Part shown: positions 9,063 through 17,209 of the stretch, in pieces
How positions within the stretch are numbered: the first letter of the stretch is position 1
How the letters are laid out: every line of letters begins with the position of its first letter
Notes under the pieces: generated by a model
What the model was told of the DNA's origin: nothing
Seen by the model: only the letters and a program-made list of their open reading frames with translations
The model's database searches: none
Program-made: the position numbers and the translations under genes
Assembly (NCBI RefSeq): GCF_031081985.1
Contig: NZ_JARWSK010000002.1
Location: 124,001-188,000, forward strand
DNA: 64,000 bases
From: Komagataeibacter xylinus
GTDB lineage: Bacteria; Pseudomonadota; Alphaproteobacteria; Acetobacterales; Acetobacteraceae
Reading direction: 5' to 3'

Positions 9063-9455
9063 CTACCCCTGATACGAGGCGATCTCGATCAGGTTGCCAT
9101 CCGGGTCATGGCAATAAACCGAGGTGACCGGGCCGAGTGCTCCCAGCCGGGCCACCGGTCCCTCGGTCACGCGCACGCCGCATTTTTCCAGGTGTTCAAT
9201 CACGTCCACGCTGTTGAGCGCGGTGGTGAAGCACAGGTCATTGGTGCCGGGCAGCGCATCTTCCGCCGTGACCCAGCCCTCGGCCCCATGCGGGCGGAGA
9301 TTGATCTTCTGGCCGCCGAATTTCAGCGCCGTGCGGTTGTTGCGCCCGTATTCCTCGCGCTCCATGCCCAGCACGCGCTGGTACCACGAGGCCGAGACCT
9401 CAAGGTCCCGCACACTCACCACAAGGTGGTCAAGACGATCGACGGTAAAACGCAT
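9063..9455 (-). CDS. VOC-superfamily (glyoxalase/bleomycin-resistance-like) protein
   Basis: 130 residues, one complete two-module VOC domain. The N-terminal motif RLDHLVVSVRDLEVSASWYQ gives the first metal-ligand His, and the C-terminal SVYCHDPDGNLIEIASY gives the last metal-ligand Glu. This pattern resembles virulence/'VOC family protein' members of the glyoxalase/dioxygenase superfamily. GGGAG precedes the start. It is on the same strand as fumarase, 64 nt downstream of it. The substrate cannot be told from sequence. Confidence 0.9.
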   Translation of the reverse strand: MRFTVDRLDHLVVSVRDLEVSASWYQRVLGMEREEYGRNNRTALKFGGQKINLRPHGAEGWVTAEDALPGTNDLCFTTALNSVDVIEHLEKCGVRVTEGPVARLGALGPVTSVYCHDPDGNLIEIASYQG

Positions 9456-9519
9456 GGCGCTCCCTAACCTTCGGTTGTCCGGCCCGACGGGCAGGCCGGA
9501 CGTCCCATGGGGTAACGTC

Positions 9520-11172
9520 TCAGCCGGTCAGGCCATCATAAAAATCATTACCCTTGTCGTCGATCACGATAAAGGCCGGAAAATTCTCGACCTCGATCTT
9601 CCACACCGCTTCCATGCCCAGTTCGGGGTATTCCAGCACCTCGACCTTGCGGATGCAGTCCTGCGCAAGGCGGGCTGCGGGGCCGCCGACGGAGCCGAGA
9701 TAGAAGCCGCCATATTCGTGGCACGCAGTGCGCACCGCCTTGGAGCGGTTGCCCTTGGCCAGCATGACATAGGAGCCGCCGGCCTTCTGCAGCATGGCCA
9801 CATAGCTGTCCATGCGGCCTGCCGTGGTGGGGCCGAACGCGCCGGTGGGCATGCCTTCGGGCGTCTTGGCGGGGCCAGCGTAATAGACGGGGTGGTCCTT
9901 GAGGTATTGCGGCAGGCCCTCGCCCTTCTCCAGCCGTTCGCGGAACTTGGCATGGGCGATGTCACGCGCCACCACCATCGTGCCGGTCAGCGACAGGCGC
10001 GTGCGCACAGGGTATTGTGAGAGCTTGCGGCGGATCTCGTCCATCGGCTGGTTGAGGTCGATCTGCACCGCCTCGCCCTCAAGGTCGTCATCCGTGGTCT
10101 CGGGCAGGAAGCGGGCGGGATCGGTCTCGAGCTGTTCAAGGAACACGCCATCGCCCGTAATCCGCGCCTTGACCTGCCGGTCAGCCGAGCACGACACCCC
10201 GATTCCCACCGGCAGCGAGGCGCCATGGCGCGGCAGGCGCACCACGCGCACGTCGTGGCAGAAATACTTGCCGCCAAACTGCGCGCCGATGCCGAGACGC
10301 TGGGTCAGCTTGTGGATTTCCGCTTCCATCTCAAGGTCACGGAAGGCATGCCCGTGCGCGCTGCCCTCGGTGGGCAGGCTGTCGAGCCAGCGGGTGGAGG
10401 CGAGCTTGACGGTCTCGAGGTTCTGCTCGGCGGACATGCCGCCAATCACCACGGCAAGATGGTAGGGCGGGCAGGCAGACGTGCCGAGCGTGCGGATCTT
10501 GCCATCCAGCCATTTCAGCAGGTTTTCCTTGTTCGAAAGGAGTGCCCGCGTTTCCTGGAACAGGAAGGTCTTGTTGGCCGAGCCACCGCCCTTGGCGATG
10601 AACATCAGGTCCATCTGCTCGGCATGGTAGTCGCCCGGTGTGGCCGAGATATGGAACTGCACCGGCAGGTTGGTGCCGGTGTTCACTTCCTCGAACATCG
10701 AGATCGGGGCCATCTGCGAATAGCGCAGCGCCGTGCCGGTATAGGTATCATACACCCCGCGCGAGAAGGCTTCCTCCTCATTGCCATCCACCCACACGCG
10801 CTGGCCTTTCTTGCCGTACACGATGGCCGTGCCGGTATCCTGGCACATGGGCAGCACGCCACCGGCCGCGATGCAGGCGTTCTTGAGCAGGTCCATCGCC
10901 ACGAAGCGGTCGTTCTCCGATGCCTCGGGGTCTTTGAGGATCTTGGCAAGCTGTGCGAGATGGCCCGGCCGCAGCAGGTGCGCCACGTCGTTGAAGGCGC
11001 GGGCGGCCAGGGCCGTCAGCGCCTCGGGGCGGATATGGACCACCGTGCGGCCCGCGAGGGTCGAGGTGGTGATGCCCTCGATCTCAAGCTTCTTCCACGG
11101 TGTGTCATCATCATGCAACGGAAAGAGCGGGCCATACACGAATGGCTTGCGCGCGGGTGCGGATACGTTCAA
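9520..11172 (-). CDS. fumA: Class I fumarate hydratase (Fe-S dependent), TTG start
   Basis: Interconverts fumarate and malate in the TCA cycle. 550 residues, with the fused alpha-beta architecture of FumA/FumB: alpha part (about 1-350) and beta part (about 370-550). Candidate [4Fe-4S] ligands are in PMCQDTGTA (about 110), SACPPYH and VSCSADRQ. The beta part has the [15 protein letters not shown] and [11 protein letters not shown] segments. There is no ATG near the N-terminus; the frame begins with TTG at 11172, with GAGGAGAG six bases upstream, which supports TTG as the true start. It follows sspB on the same strand. Confidence 0.94.
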   Translation of the reverse strand: MNVSAPARKPFVYGPLFPLHDDDTPWKKLEIEGITTSTLAGRTVVHIRPEALTALAARAFNDVAHLLRPGHLAQLAKILKDPEASENDRFVAMDLLKNACIAAGGVLPMCQDTGTAIVYGKKGQRVWVDGNEEEAFSRGVYDTYTGTALRYSQMAPISMFEEVNTGTNLPVQFHISATPGDYHAEQMDLMFIAKGGGSANKTFLFQETRALLSNKENLLKWLDGKIRTLGTSACPPYHLAVVIGGMSAEQNLETVKLASTRWLDSLPTEGSAHGHAFRDLEMEAEIHKLTQRLGIGAQFGGKYFCHDVRVVRLPRHGASLPVGIGVSCSADRQVKARITGDGVFLEQLETDPARFLPETTDDDLEGEAVQIDLNQPMDEIRRKLSQYPVRTRLSLTGTMVVARDIAHAKFRERLEKGEGLPQYLKDHPVYYAGPAKTPEGMPTGAFGPTTAGRMDSYVAMLQKAGGSYVMLAKGNRSKAVRTACHEYGGFYLGSVGGPAARLAQDCIRKVEVLEYPELGMEAVWKIEVENFPAFIVIDDKGNDFYDGLTG

Positions 11173-11276
11173 CGGACACTCTCCTCTGCCTTTTCCCCCG
11201 GATTGGTTCCGGGTGGCGGCGTTATGGAATCAGGGCGCGTCCGGTGCATCCGGCGCACCCGGATGGTTAATGTGGC

Positions 11277-11861
11277 TCAGCCCGGTCCGCCCGGTCCGCG
11301 CTTGCGGAAGGCTGCAAGGCTTACGACCTGCGAGCCTTCACCCCTGTCCTTTTCCCCCTCGCCTTCCTGCGCTGCGGGTGCGTCCACCTGTGCGGCGGCT
11401 GCGGGCATGACCGGCACCACGTTCTCGCCCTCGGGCACGGCGGCCACGGGCGGCTGCTCGGGCACGCTGAAGCGCAGGGCAAGGCGGATATGCGGATCGG
11501 CGAAGGCTGAGATGGCGGCCACCGGAATCACCAGCGTGGAGGGAATGCCGCCAAATGACAGCCCGACCGAGACAATCTGGCGCGCGCGGTCAACCTTGAG
11601 ATCCCAGAACTGGTGCTGGAGCACGATCGTGATCTCGTGGGGGTACTGCGCGCGCAGGCGGTCGGGCATTTCAACGCCTGGCCAGTCGGTCCTGAATGTC
11701 AGGTAGAAATGATGATCGCCGGGCAGGCCGTGGGCTGCGGCATAATCAAGCGCGCGCAGCATGACATGGCGGTATGAATCCTCGATCCAGGAATCATAGG
11801 GCATGAGGCTGTCGGGGATGGCGGCATCGAAACCGTTTTCCTCGTCGTGATCATCGGACAT
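11277..11861 (-). CDS. sspB: SspB-family ClpXP adaptor (alphaproteobacterial type)
   Basis: Adaptor that tethers ssrA-tagged proteins to ClpX for degradation. 194 residues: a folded N-terminal domain (about 15-135; DSWIEDSYRHVMLRALDYAA, then HHFYLTFRTDWPGVEMPDRL, then SVGLSFGGIPSTLVIP), an acidic/Ala-rich linker, and a basic C-terminal tail (VVSLAAFRKRGPG) of the kind that docks on the ClpX N-domain. A GGAG site precedes the ATG. It is the first protein gene downstream of the tmRNA gene on the same strand, so tag and tag-adaptor are encoded side by side. Confidence 0.9.
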   Translation of the reverse strand: MSDDHDEENGFDAAIPDSLMPYDSWIEDSYRHVMLRALDYAAAHGLPGDHHFYLTFRTDWPGVEMPDRLRAQYPHEITIVLQHQFWDLKVDRARQIVSVGLSFGGIPSTLVIPVAAISAFADPHIRLALRFSVPEQPPVAAVPEGENVVPVMPAAAAQVDAPAAQEGEGEKDRGEGSQVVSLAAFRKRGPGGPG

Positions 11862-12049
11862 TTCGGACTTCTCCGTACATCCGCCCGGGCAATGCTGACC
11901 CGGAACGGATTTTTGCAGACATGCGGGTTCGGACCACGCCGTGCCACAGCACCAAGCTGTGCGTCAAACTTCATGGCATGGCAAGCCACGGGCGCGCGGC
12001 ATCCCTTCACGAAGCGGATACCGCGTCATCAACCTAACATGAGCAGAAG

Positions 12050-12360
12050 AATAAGTGGGAGGGCTTCTGTTGCCCGGTGCCCTCCCGAACCGCGCTTATC
12101 GCTTATGCAGCGACAGCGAGCACCTCTGAGTTATCGTTGGCACTTGTGATTTAGCCCGATAACGGTGGTACAATGCCGGGCAAAAGGCGGGTCTTTACCA
12201 TGCGTGTCGAGCCTGTTTCGTCCCCATATCCCCCATCTGGGGGAAACTGGTGGAGACGCCGGGTACCGCCCCCGGGTCCACAACACTTATTCCACGCGCC
12301 GTTTATCGCCATAGCCAAGGGGCAAGCCCCTCCGGCACTTACCAACATAGGTGTTCACCC
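12050..12360 (-). ncRNA. ssrA: tmRNA (ssrA), two-piece circularly permuted form
   Basis: Ribosome-rescue RNA. On the minus strand the upstream acceptor piece ends CTCCACCA (12248), preceded by a T-arm GGACCCGGGGGCGGTACCC. A spacer of about 22 nt follows (12226-12247), then the coding piece starting GGGGACGAAACAGGCTCGAC at 12225. The tag frame at 12141-12103 reads ANDNSEVLAVAA then TAA. A pseudoknot-like GGGAGGG/CCCTCCC helix follows near 12060-12090. This order is the alphaproteobacterial permuted arrangement, which is cut into two RNAs. Outer ends are approximate (12050 and 12360 are my estimates). Confidence 0.93.
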
Positions 12361-12491
12361 CCCATCTGGCAAGGGGCGGCTGCAGGCCATGGCGGGCACA
12401 ACGGCTGGCCCCCGCCCCGCCCATGCGCCATGATGCCGCCGTGATGGCTGCATAGGAAAACGCCCCTAGGACAGGCCTGCATGGATATGGT

Positions 12492-13496
12492 ATGGCCCGC
12501 GTCCCTGTGGTGATGCATATGAGCGAGGCGGTAGGACACATGTTTTCCAGCGAGCAGAAATCGGCAATCGAGGCAGCCCGCGCCGGATGGGCCCAGACCC
12601 GCCGCCTTGTCGTGCCGGCAGTGGAAGATGTGCTGTATTCGCCCATTCCCGTGCTCGAGACCGGCTTCGTGCGCGCGGTGGACTACATGGGCGGCGATAG
12701 CGGCATCGTGCAGGGGGCGCGCGTCTCCTACGGCAAGGGCACGCGCAGCACGTCCGATGACCGGGGCCTGATCCGCTACCTCATGCGCCACCGCCACACC
12801 AGCCCGTTCGAGCTGGCCGTGATCAAGCTGCATGTGCGCGCGCCCATATTCGTCACGCGGCAGTGGTTCCGCCACCGCACCGCCAGCATCAATGAATACT
12901 CGGCGCGCTATTCGGTGCTGGAGAAGGAATTCTATTTCCCCCGCCCCGAGGACATTGCCGCCCAGTCCACCAACAACAAGCAGGGCCGCGCCAATGCCCT
13001 GCCGCCCGAGCAGGCAGCCGAGGTGCTCGACATCCTGCGCGATGACGCCGCGCGGTGCTATGACCACTACCTCGACCTGCTCAACGAGGATGAAAACGGC
13101 GAGAAGCGCGACCCGAACCGCCCCGCCATCGCCCGCGAACTTGCGCGCATGAACCTGCCGGTCAATATCATGACGCAGTTCTACTGGCAGATTAACCTGT
13201 GGAACCTGCTGCATTTCCTGCGGCTGCGCGCCGACAGCCATGCCCAGTACGAAATCCGCGCCTATGCCGACGCCATCCTGCAGATCGTGGAAAAATGGGC
13301 GCCGTTCACCTACGAGGCATTTACCGACTACATGCGCGACGCCGTGCTGCTGTCCGGCCCGGCGCTGCGCGTGCTGCGCACGGCCATGGGCGGGCAGGAC
13401 ATCGACCCCGCAACCCACGGGCTGAGCAAGCGCGAAGCACGCGAGCTGGCCGAGATGTTCCCCGAAATCGCGCCCCGGCTGGTCCGCCAGGGCTGA
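12492..13496 (+). CDS. thyX: FAD-dependent thymidylate synthase ThyX
   Basis: Makes dTMP from dUMP using methylene-THF and FADH2. The ThyX signature RHRTASINEYS (RHR-x7-S) is present near residue 132, and QWFRHR precedes it; the C-terminal half has the NIMTQFYWQINLWNLLHFL segment of the dUMP/FAD pocket. Length is 334 residues from the ATG at 12492, somewhat longer than the family core; alternative starts at 12513 or 12540 (the last with AGGA upstream) are possible. It is divergent from ssrA. No thyA is visible in the window. Confidence 0.95.
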   Translation: MARVPVVMHMSEAVGHMFSSEQKSAIEAARAGWAQTRRLVVPAVEDVLYSPIPVLETGFVRAVDYMGGDSGIVQGARVSYGKGTRSTSDDRGLIRYLMRHRHTSPFELAVIKLHVRAPIFVTRQWFRHRTASINEYSARYSVLEKEFYFPRPEDIAAQSTNNKQGRANALPPEQAAEVLDILRDDAARCYDHYLDLLNEDENGEKRDPNRPAIARELARMNLPVNIMTQFYWQINLWNLLHFLRLRADSHAQYEIRAYADAILQIVEKWAPFTYEAFTDYMRDAVLLSGPALRVLRTAMGGQDIDPATHGLSKREARELAEMFPEIAPRLVRQG

Positions 13497-13831
13497 TGGG
13501 TGCGTTCAACAAAGCGTGATCTGGTGCCACTGCTCCGCTGCGGTGGCGTTGAGGGGATGTGGATTTTACGTCACACCCAACGCGGCAATTCTGCCAGCAT
13601 CCCCTTGTTCCAGGGCCATCCGGCCCGGGTTCAGCCCCATGTGCATCCTGCAGGGCAGCCACAATCTTCCCTCATCATCGGGCTAGCGGATTGCACAACA
13701 GCCATCCCATGCTAGAGAGTGACGCGAGAAAGGGGCGGTATCGCCCGGTTCAGGATTCTTGCAAACACATTGGGCCACCCCGCCATGCCTGCATGACGGT
13801 GAAGCAAAGACAGAGGGAAGCGGAAACGAGT
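13497..13831 (+). other. Intergenic region between thyX and mlaA, no gene seen
   Basis: About 335 bases. A weak hairpin (GCCAC/GTGGC) lies at 13527-13548 after thyX. A possible promoter for mlaA is TTGCAC at 13691 with TAGAGA 16 bases downstream, a mediocre match. I see no convincing coding frame or RNA gene. Confidence 0.35.
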
Positions 13832-14650
13832 ATGCGCGCAGAGACAGGATCGAATTCTTGGTCGTCCCGCCCGTTCCCGTCCCTGCGCCGTCCGGCGCTG
13901 CGCGTCGTGGGGGTGATGCTGGGCCTGCTGGGGCTTGCCTCATGCGCGGCCCCGCCGCCAACTGACCCGGACGCCCTGGCTGAATACAAGGAAGCCAACG
14001 ACCGCTACGAAAAGCTGAACCGCAAGGCCTTCAACCTTACCATGTGGGCCAACAAATACACCCTGCGCCCGGTGGCCAAGGCCTATATCTGGGCCGTGCC
14101 GCGCCCGCTGCGCAACGCGTTTGGCGGCCTGTACCAGACCATGAACGAGCCGGTGGTGTTCTTCAACGACGTGGGCGCGGGCAAGCCCCGCCGCGCGGGT
14201 GACGCCTTCGTGCGCTGGTGCATCAACATGACGGTCGGCATTGGCGGGCTGATCGATGTGGCGAACTACGCAGGCTACAAGCATCATGACAACGATGCCG
14301 GCCTGACCCTGGCCACATGGGGCGTGCCTTCGGGGCCGTACCTGTTCCTGCCGGTGCTTGGCCCGTCCTCCTTCCGTGATGGCATCGGCTACGGCATCGA
14401 CGTGGGCCTCTCGCCATGGAACTACGTGCCGCGCGGCTACGGGCTGCTGACCTTCAACTGGGCCTATAACATCATGGGCACCATCAACGGCATGGCCACC
14501 AATGTCGATGCGCTTGACCAGGTGATGAAGGATTCGCTCGACCCCTACGCCACCATCCGCAGCGCCTACCAGCAGCAGCGCAAGGCCCTGGCCGAAGCCA
14601 TAAAGAACGACCATCGGGCCACCGTGCCTGACTGGTACCACACGAAATAA
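13832..14650 (+). CDS. mlaA: MlaA/VacJ-family outer-membrane lipoprotein
   Basis: Outer-membrane component of phospholipid trafficking that removes phospholipids from the outer leaflet. 272 residues. A lipoprotein signal is clear: hydrophobic VVGVMLGLLG then the lipobox LASC (Cys about 37). The MlaA core follows: NRKAFNLTMW, PRPLRNAFGGLYQTMNEP, ADNDAG-like DNDAGLTLATWGVPSGPYLF, and RDGIGYGID. The start at 13832 is preferred because GAGGGAAG lies upstream and it puts the signal peptide at the N-terminus. mlaC follows after 18 bp, forming a two-gene unit. Confidence 0.93.
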   Translation: MRAETGSNSWSSRPFPSLRRPALRVVGVMLGLLGLASCAAPPPTDPDALAEYKEANDRYEKLNRKAFNLTMWANKYTLRPVAKAYIWAVPRPLRNAFGGLYQTMNEPVVFFNDVGAGKPRRAGDAFVRWCINMTVGIGGLIDVANYAGYKHHDNDAGLTLATWGVPSGPYLFLPVLGPSSFRDGIGYGIDVGLSPWNYVPRGYGLLTFNWAYNIMGTINGMATNVDALDQVMKDSLDPYATIRSAYQQQRKALAEAIKNDHRATVPDWYHTK

Positions 14651-14668
14651 CCAAAAAGGGACACAGCG

Positions 14669-15283
14669 ATGCAGAGATTCATCCCCCGTCGCCACGCACT
14701 GGCCCTGCTGGCAGCACTCGCCACCATGCCTGTTGCTTCAGCATGGGCGGTTGATGCCGGCGCGCAGGCCCGTTCCTTCGTCACCATGTTTGGCAACAAG
14801 CTCGTTGGCGTCGTCAACAGCGACATCTCGCTGGAAAAGAAGAAGCAGGACATCCTGCCCCTGCTCGAGCAGTATGTGGATGTTGACGCCATCGGCCGCT
14901 ACTGCCTTGGCCGCTACTGGCGCACCGCAACCCCTGACCAGCAGGCCCGCTACATCAAGCTGTTCCATCAGGTGCTGGTCAATGCCATTACCGACAAGAT
15001 CGGTGACTACCGTGGCGTGACCTTCGTGGTCGGCTCAAGCGCGCCCTCGGGCGATGACACGGCCGTCTCCACCGTCATCAACCGCCCCGGCCAGCCGGGC
15101 GCCGATACGCAGTGGATCATCAGCACCGCCAGCGGCAGCCCCAAGGTGGTGGACGTGGTGGGCGAAGGGGCAAGCCTGCGCCTGACCCAGCGGCAGGATT
15201 ACGGCTCCTTCATTGCGCGCAATGGCGGCAATGTAGATGCCCTGCTGCGCGCGCTCGACAAGCAGATCGCCAATCACCACTAA
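14669..15283 (+). CDS. mlaC: MlaC-family periplasmic phospholipid-binding protein
   Basis: Periplasmic shuttle carrying phospholipid between MlaA and the inner-membrane Mla complex. 204 residues with a Sec signal peptide (LALLAALATMPVASAWA) and the MlaC/Ttg2D core: YVDVDAIGRYCLGRYWRTAT, then IGDYRGVTFVV and the C-terminal GSFIARNGGNVDALLRALDK. AAGGGAC precedes the ATG. It lies 18 bp after mlaA. The ABC components (MlaFEBD) are not in the window. Confidence 0.92.
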   Translation: MQRFIPRRHALALLAALATMPVASAWAVDAGAQARSFVTMFGNKLVGVVNSDISLEKKKQDILPLLEQYVDVDAIGRYCLGRYWRTATPDQQARYIKLFHQVLVNAITDKIGDYRGVTFVVGSSAPSGDDTAVSTVINRPGQPGADTQWIISTASGSPKVVDVVGEGASLRLTQRQDYGSFIARNGGNVDALLRALDKQIANHH

Positions 15284-15307
15284 CGGCGCCCATAGTGGAT
15301 ATGTCAT

Positions 15308-15336
15308 AAAAAAGCCGGTTTCGTACAGGCTTTTTT
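15308..15336 (+). terminator. Bidirectional intrinsic terminator after mlaC
   Basis: AAAAAAGCC (15308-15316) is a perfect inverted repeat of GGCTTTTTT (15328-15336) with an 11-nt loop. It lies 24 bases after the mlaC stop. The A-run/T-run symmetry allows termination in both directions. Confidence 0.85.
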
Positions 15337-15742
15337 AATGGCGATGAGCCCCTGTTCCCCCGGCTGGCAAACGCCCCCGCCTGCATTTTCCAGCCGGGTG
15401 CGCAGCGGGTCAGAAAGGGGCGCCTCCACAATGGCACGATGCATGAAGCCTGCTGGCCATGTTGCAGGGGATTTTGGGGTCAACATTTTTGCGATAACGC
15501 GGAAAGTGTGCTCAAACTCCTCTCCATCGATTAACCCTATGCGTATATTGTATCTTTAACTTCATGAGATCAGAAAATTCATCGCCGATGGCGGAATATC
15601 ATGCCGTTCTGCCCTGGCAGCATAACGGGGCGATGCCTGAACAATTTACTCAATACAATATGACGCAACTCAATATATGGCATCCAGAATTATATAAAAG
15701 AGATCGTTTTCATATAATAATCAGAAAAAAGAGAACGCAAAA
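15337..15742 (+). other. Transition from core to AT-rich insert; possible gene remnant
   Basis: GC content drops sharply after about 15480. Between 15304 and 15486 a minus-strand frame of 60 codons (ending KKACTKPAFL, with its stop inside the terminator) has core-like GC content and could be the tail of a truncated gene, but I cannot identify it. From 15490 to 15742 the DNA is AT-rich with no convincing gene and may hold the promoter of the module that follows. Confidence 0.35.
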
Positions 15743-16825
15743 ATGAAGCAAATTCTGAAAGCGAATAAAATTCTCTTTTTTTCGTTTATTGTAGTCGCCT
15801 TCTCGCTTGTTGTTTTTGATCTTGAAACAATTCCTTTTGGCGGCCTCACCTACAGTACCTGCAAATGGGACTGTTTGTGGTACAGAGACATTATCCTGCA
15901 TGGATACCAGCCCGATGTCTATCTGTCGCTTCGCCATATAGGCAAGGCTGCGTGGCCGTTTTTCCCACTTTTTCCGGGACTTGCCGCAGGTGTTAAATAT
16001 CTGACGGGCCTGACTGCCGAAGGCGCGGCGCTGCTGCTTAACCAGACGCTGTTCTTTTTCATGGTGGCTTTTGCCGCGCTATATTACAAGAAATTCGTTG
16101 ATGGCCAGAAGTATATTTTATTTATATTATTACTTTGCCTTTCACCATTCTCCTTATGGTGCAAGATTCAATATACGGAATGTATTTATGCACTCATAAC
16201 GATTGCCATTGTTTATTTTGCAAAAGAAAAAAAATACATCCCGCTCTTCCTGTGTGCTTTCCTTGCCACCCTCACCCGCCCCACAGGCATCATGCTGGTG
16301 GGCACATGTGGGGCCTATCTCATGATTGAGGCGCTCAGGGCACGGAACCTGAATGATTTCTTGAACGGGGGTTTTTCCATCATGGCCGGCAGCCTGGGGC
16401 TGTCTGGCTATATGCTCTATCTCTATCATCTGAGCGGTGATGCGCTGGCCTTCGCGCATCTGGAGCGAAGCTGGGGGCGCGAGTTCGCGTTTCCCGGTGC
16501 GTGGCTCCTGGAGGCCATTCGGCATGGGCACCGGATCAACGGGCTGATCTCAGCATTTATCGACATGTTTTTCCTGTATTACGGCTTTAAAAAGCGGATG
16601 TACCTGGAAACATCGATCCTGGCAGTCACGTTCCTGTGCGCCATCAGTTCCGGTGTGGACTCACTGCATCGATACATCATGGGCAACCCTTTGTTTGTCA
16701 TGATTTTTGCTCGGCTTTTTGATTACAAAAGTAAAAAATTTACCAACTATGCCGTTCTGGGTGTTTTTTTTCTGAATATAATCATTTCCGCAATGTGGTT
16801 TAACGATTCACATTACTTCTACTAG
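15743..16825 (+). CDS. GT-C/PIG-V-like multispanning glycosyltransferase, module copy 1
   Basis: 360 residues, about 10 hydrophobic segments. It resembles bacterial PIG-V/Mannosyl_trans2-type GT-C enzymes: a lumenal CKWDCLWYRDI motif (W-D-x-x-W-Y), AAWPFFPLFP, IQYTECIYAL, and LTRPTG after the seventh or so helix. Such enzymes transfer a sugar from a polyprenyl-phosphate donor at the outer face of the inner membrane. It is far more AT-rich than the flanking core genes, suggesting transfer. A close paralogue with the same motifs is at 44670-45749, and each is followed by a related small protein. The donor and acceptor are unknown. Confidence 0.7.
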   Translation: MKQILKANKILFFSFIVVAFSLVVFDLETIPFGGLTYSTCKWDCLWYRDIILHGYQPDVYLSLRHIGKAAWPFFPLFPGLAAGVKYLTGLTAEGAALLLNQTLFFFMVAFAALYYKKFVDGQKYILFILLLCLSPFSLWCKIQYTECIYALITIAIVYFAKEKKYIPLFLCAFLATLTRPTGIMLVGTCGAYLMIEALRARNLNDFLNGGFSIMAGSLGLSGYMLYLYHLSGDALAFAHLERSWGREFAFPGAWLLEAIRHGHRINGLISAFIDMFFLYYGFKKRMYLETSILAVTFLCAISSGVDSLHRYIMGNPLFVMIFARLFDYKSKKFTNYAVLGVFFLNIIISAMWFNDSHYFY

Positions 16826-16842
16826 ACGGAGGCGTTAAATCC

Positions 16843-17118
16843 ATGCCAAAAAAAATAATCATTCCTCTGTCAATTCTTATTGCTTTATTTGACTTTTTTG
16901 TTCTCTCAAAAGCCATGCACCCGACAGCCAATCAAAATTACATAGATTATTTTATAAAAAAGAATATACCGGCCATGGATTACTATTACAAAGAATTGTA
17001 CGATTACTATGAACTCAGGCAGGCCCATCCGAATATGGAGACCTGGCGGTTCAGGCCCATCTGTCAGGACAAGCAGAAAGAATGCGTCCTGCCCACACCG
17101 TCGAGGTCATCACCGTAA
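16843..17118 (+). CDS. Small membrane-anchored protein of the GT-C module, copy 1
   Basis: 91 residues, family not recognised. An N-terminal hydrophobic segment (about 4-20, IIIPLSILIALFDFFVL) is followed by SKAMHPT, then YIDYFIKK, a Tyr-rich stretch and WRFRPIC with a second Cys seven residues on. The same pattern recurs in the protein at 44430-44660 (LSKAMHPT, YINYFIKK, WRLKSVC). GGAGG precedes the start and the gap after the GT-C gene is 17 bp, so they are probably co-translated. The likely arrangement is a periplasmic domain, perhaps with a disulfide, tethered beside the GT-C enzyme. Confidence 0.65.
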   Translation: MPKKIIIPLSILIALFDFFVLSKAMHPTANQNYIDYFIKKNIPAMDYYYKELYDYYELRQAHPNMETWRFRPICQDKQKECVLPTPSRSSP

Positions 17119-17209
17119 CCAAACCCATCTATTCTTGCAGGGAAGAACGGGGACATGCCGCCCTTCCCCCAAGTGCCCAAAAGGGTCGCCAGACGGTTTC
17201 AGAACGCCG

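Noticed and set aside
10225-11706. Long open frame on the plus strand opposite fumarase and sspB
   Set aside because: Its product is low-complexity Arg/Gly/His-rich and it is antisense to fumarase, whose family motifs and ribosome-binding site are clear. GC-rich codon bias creates such shadow frames.
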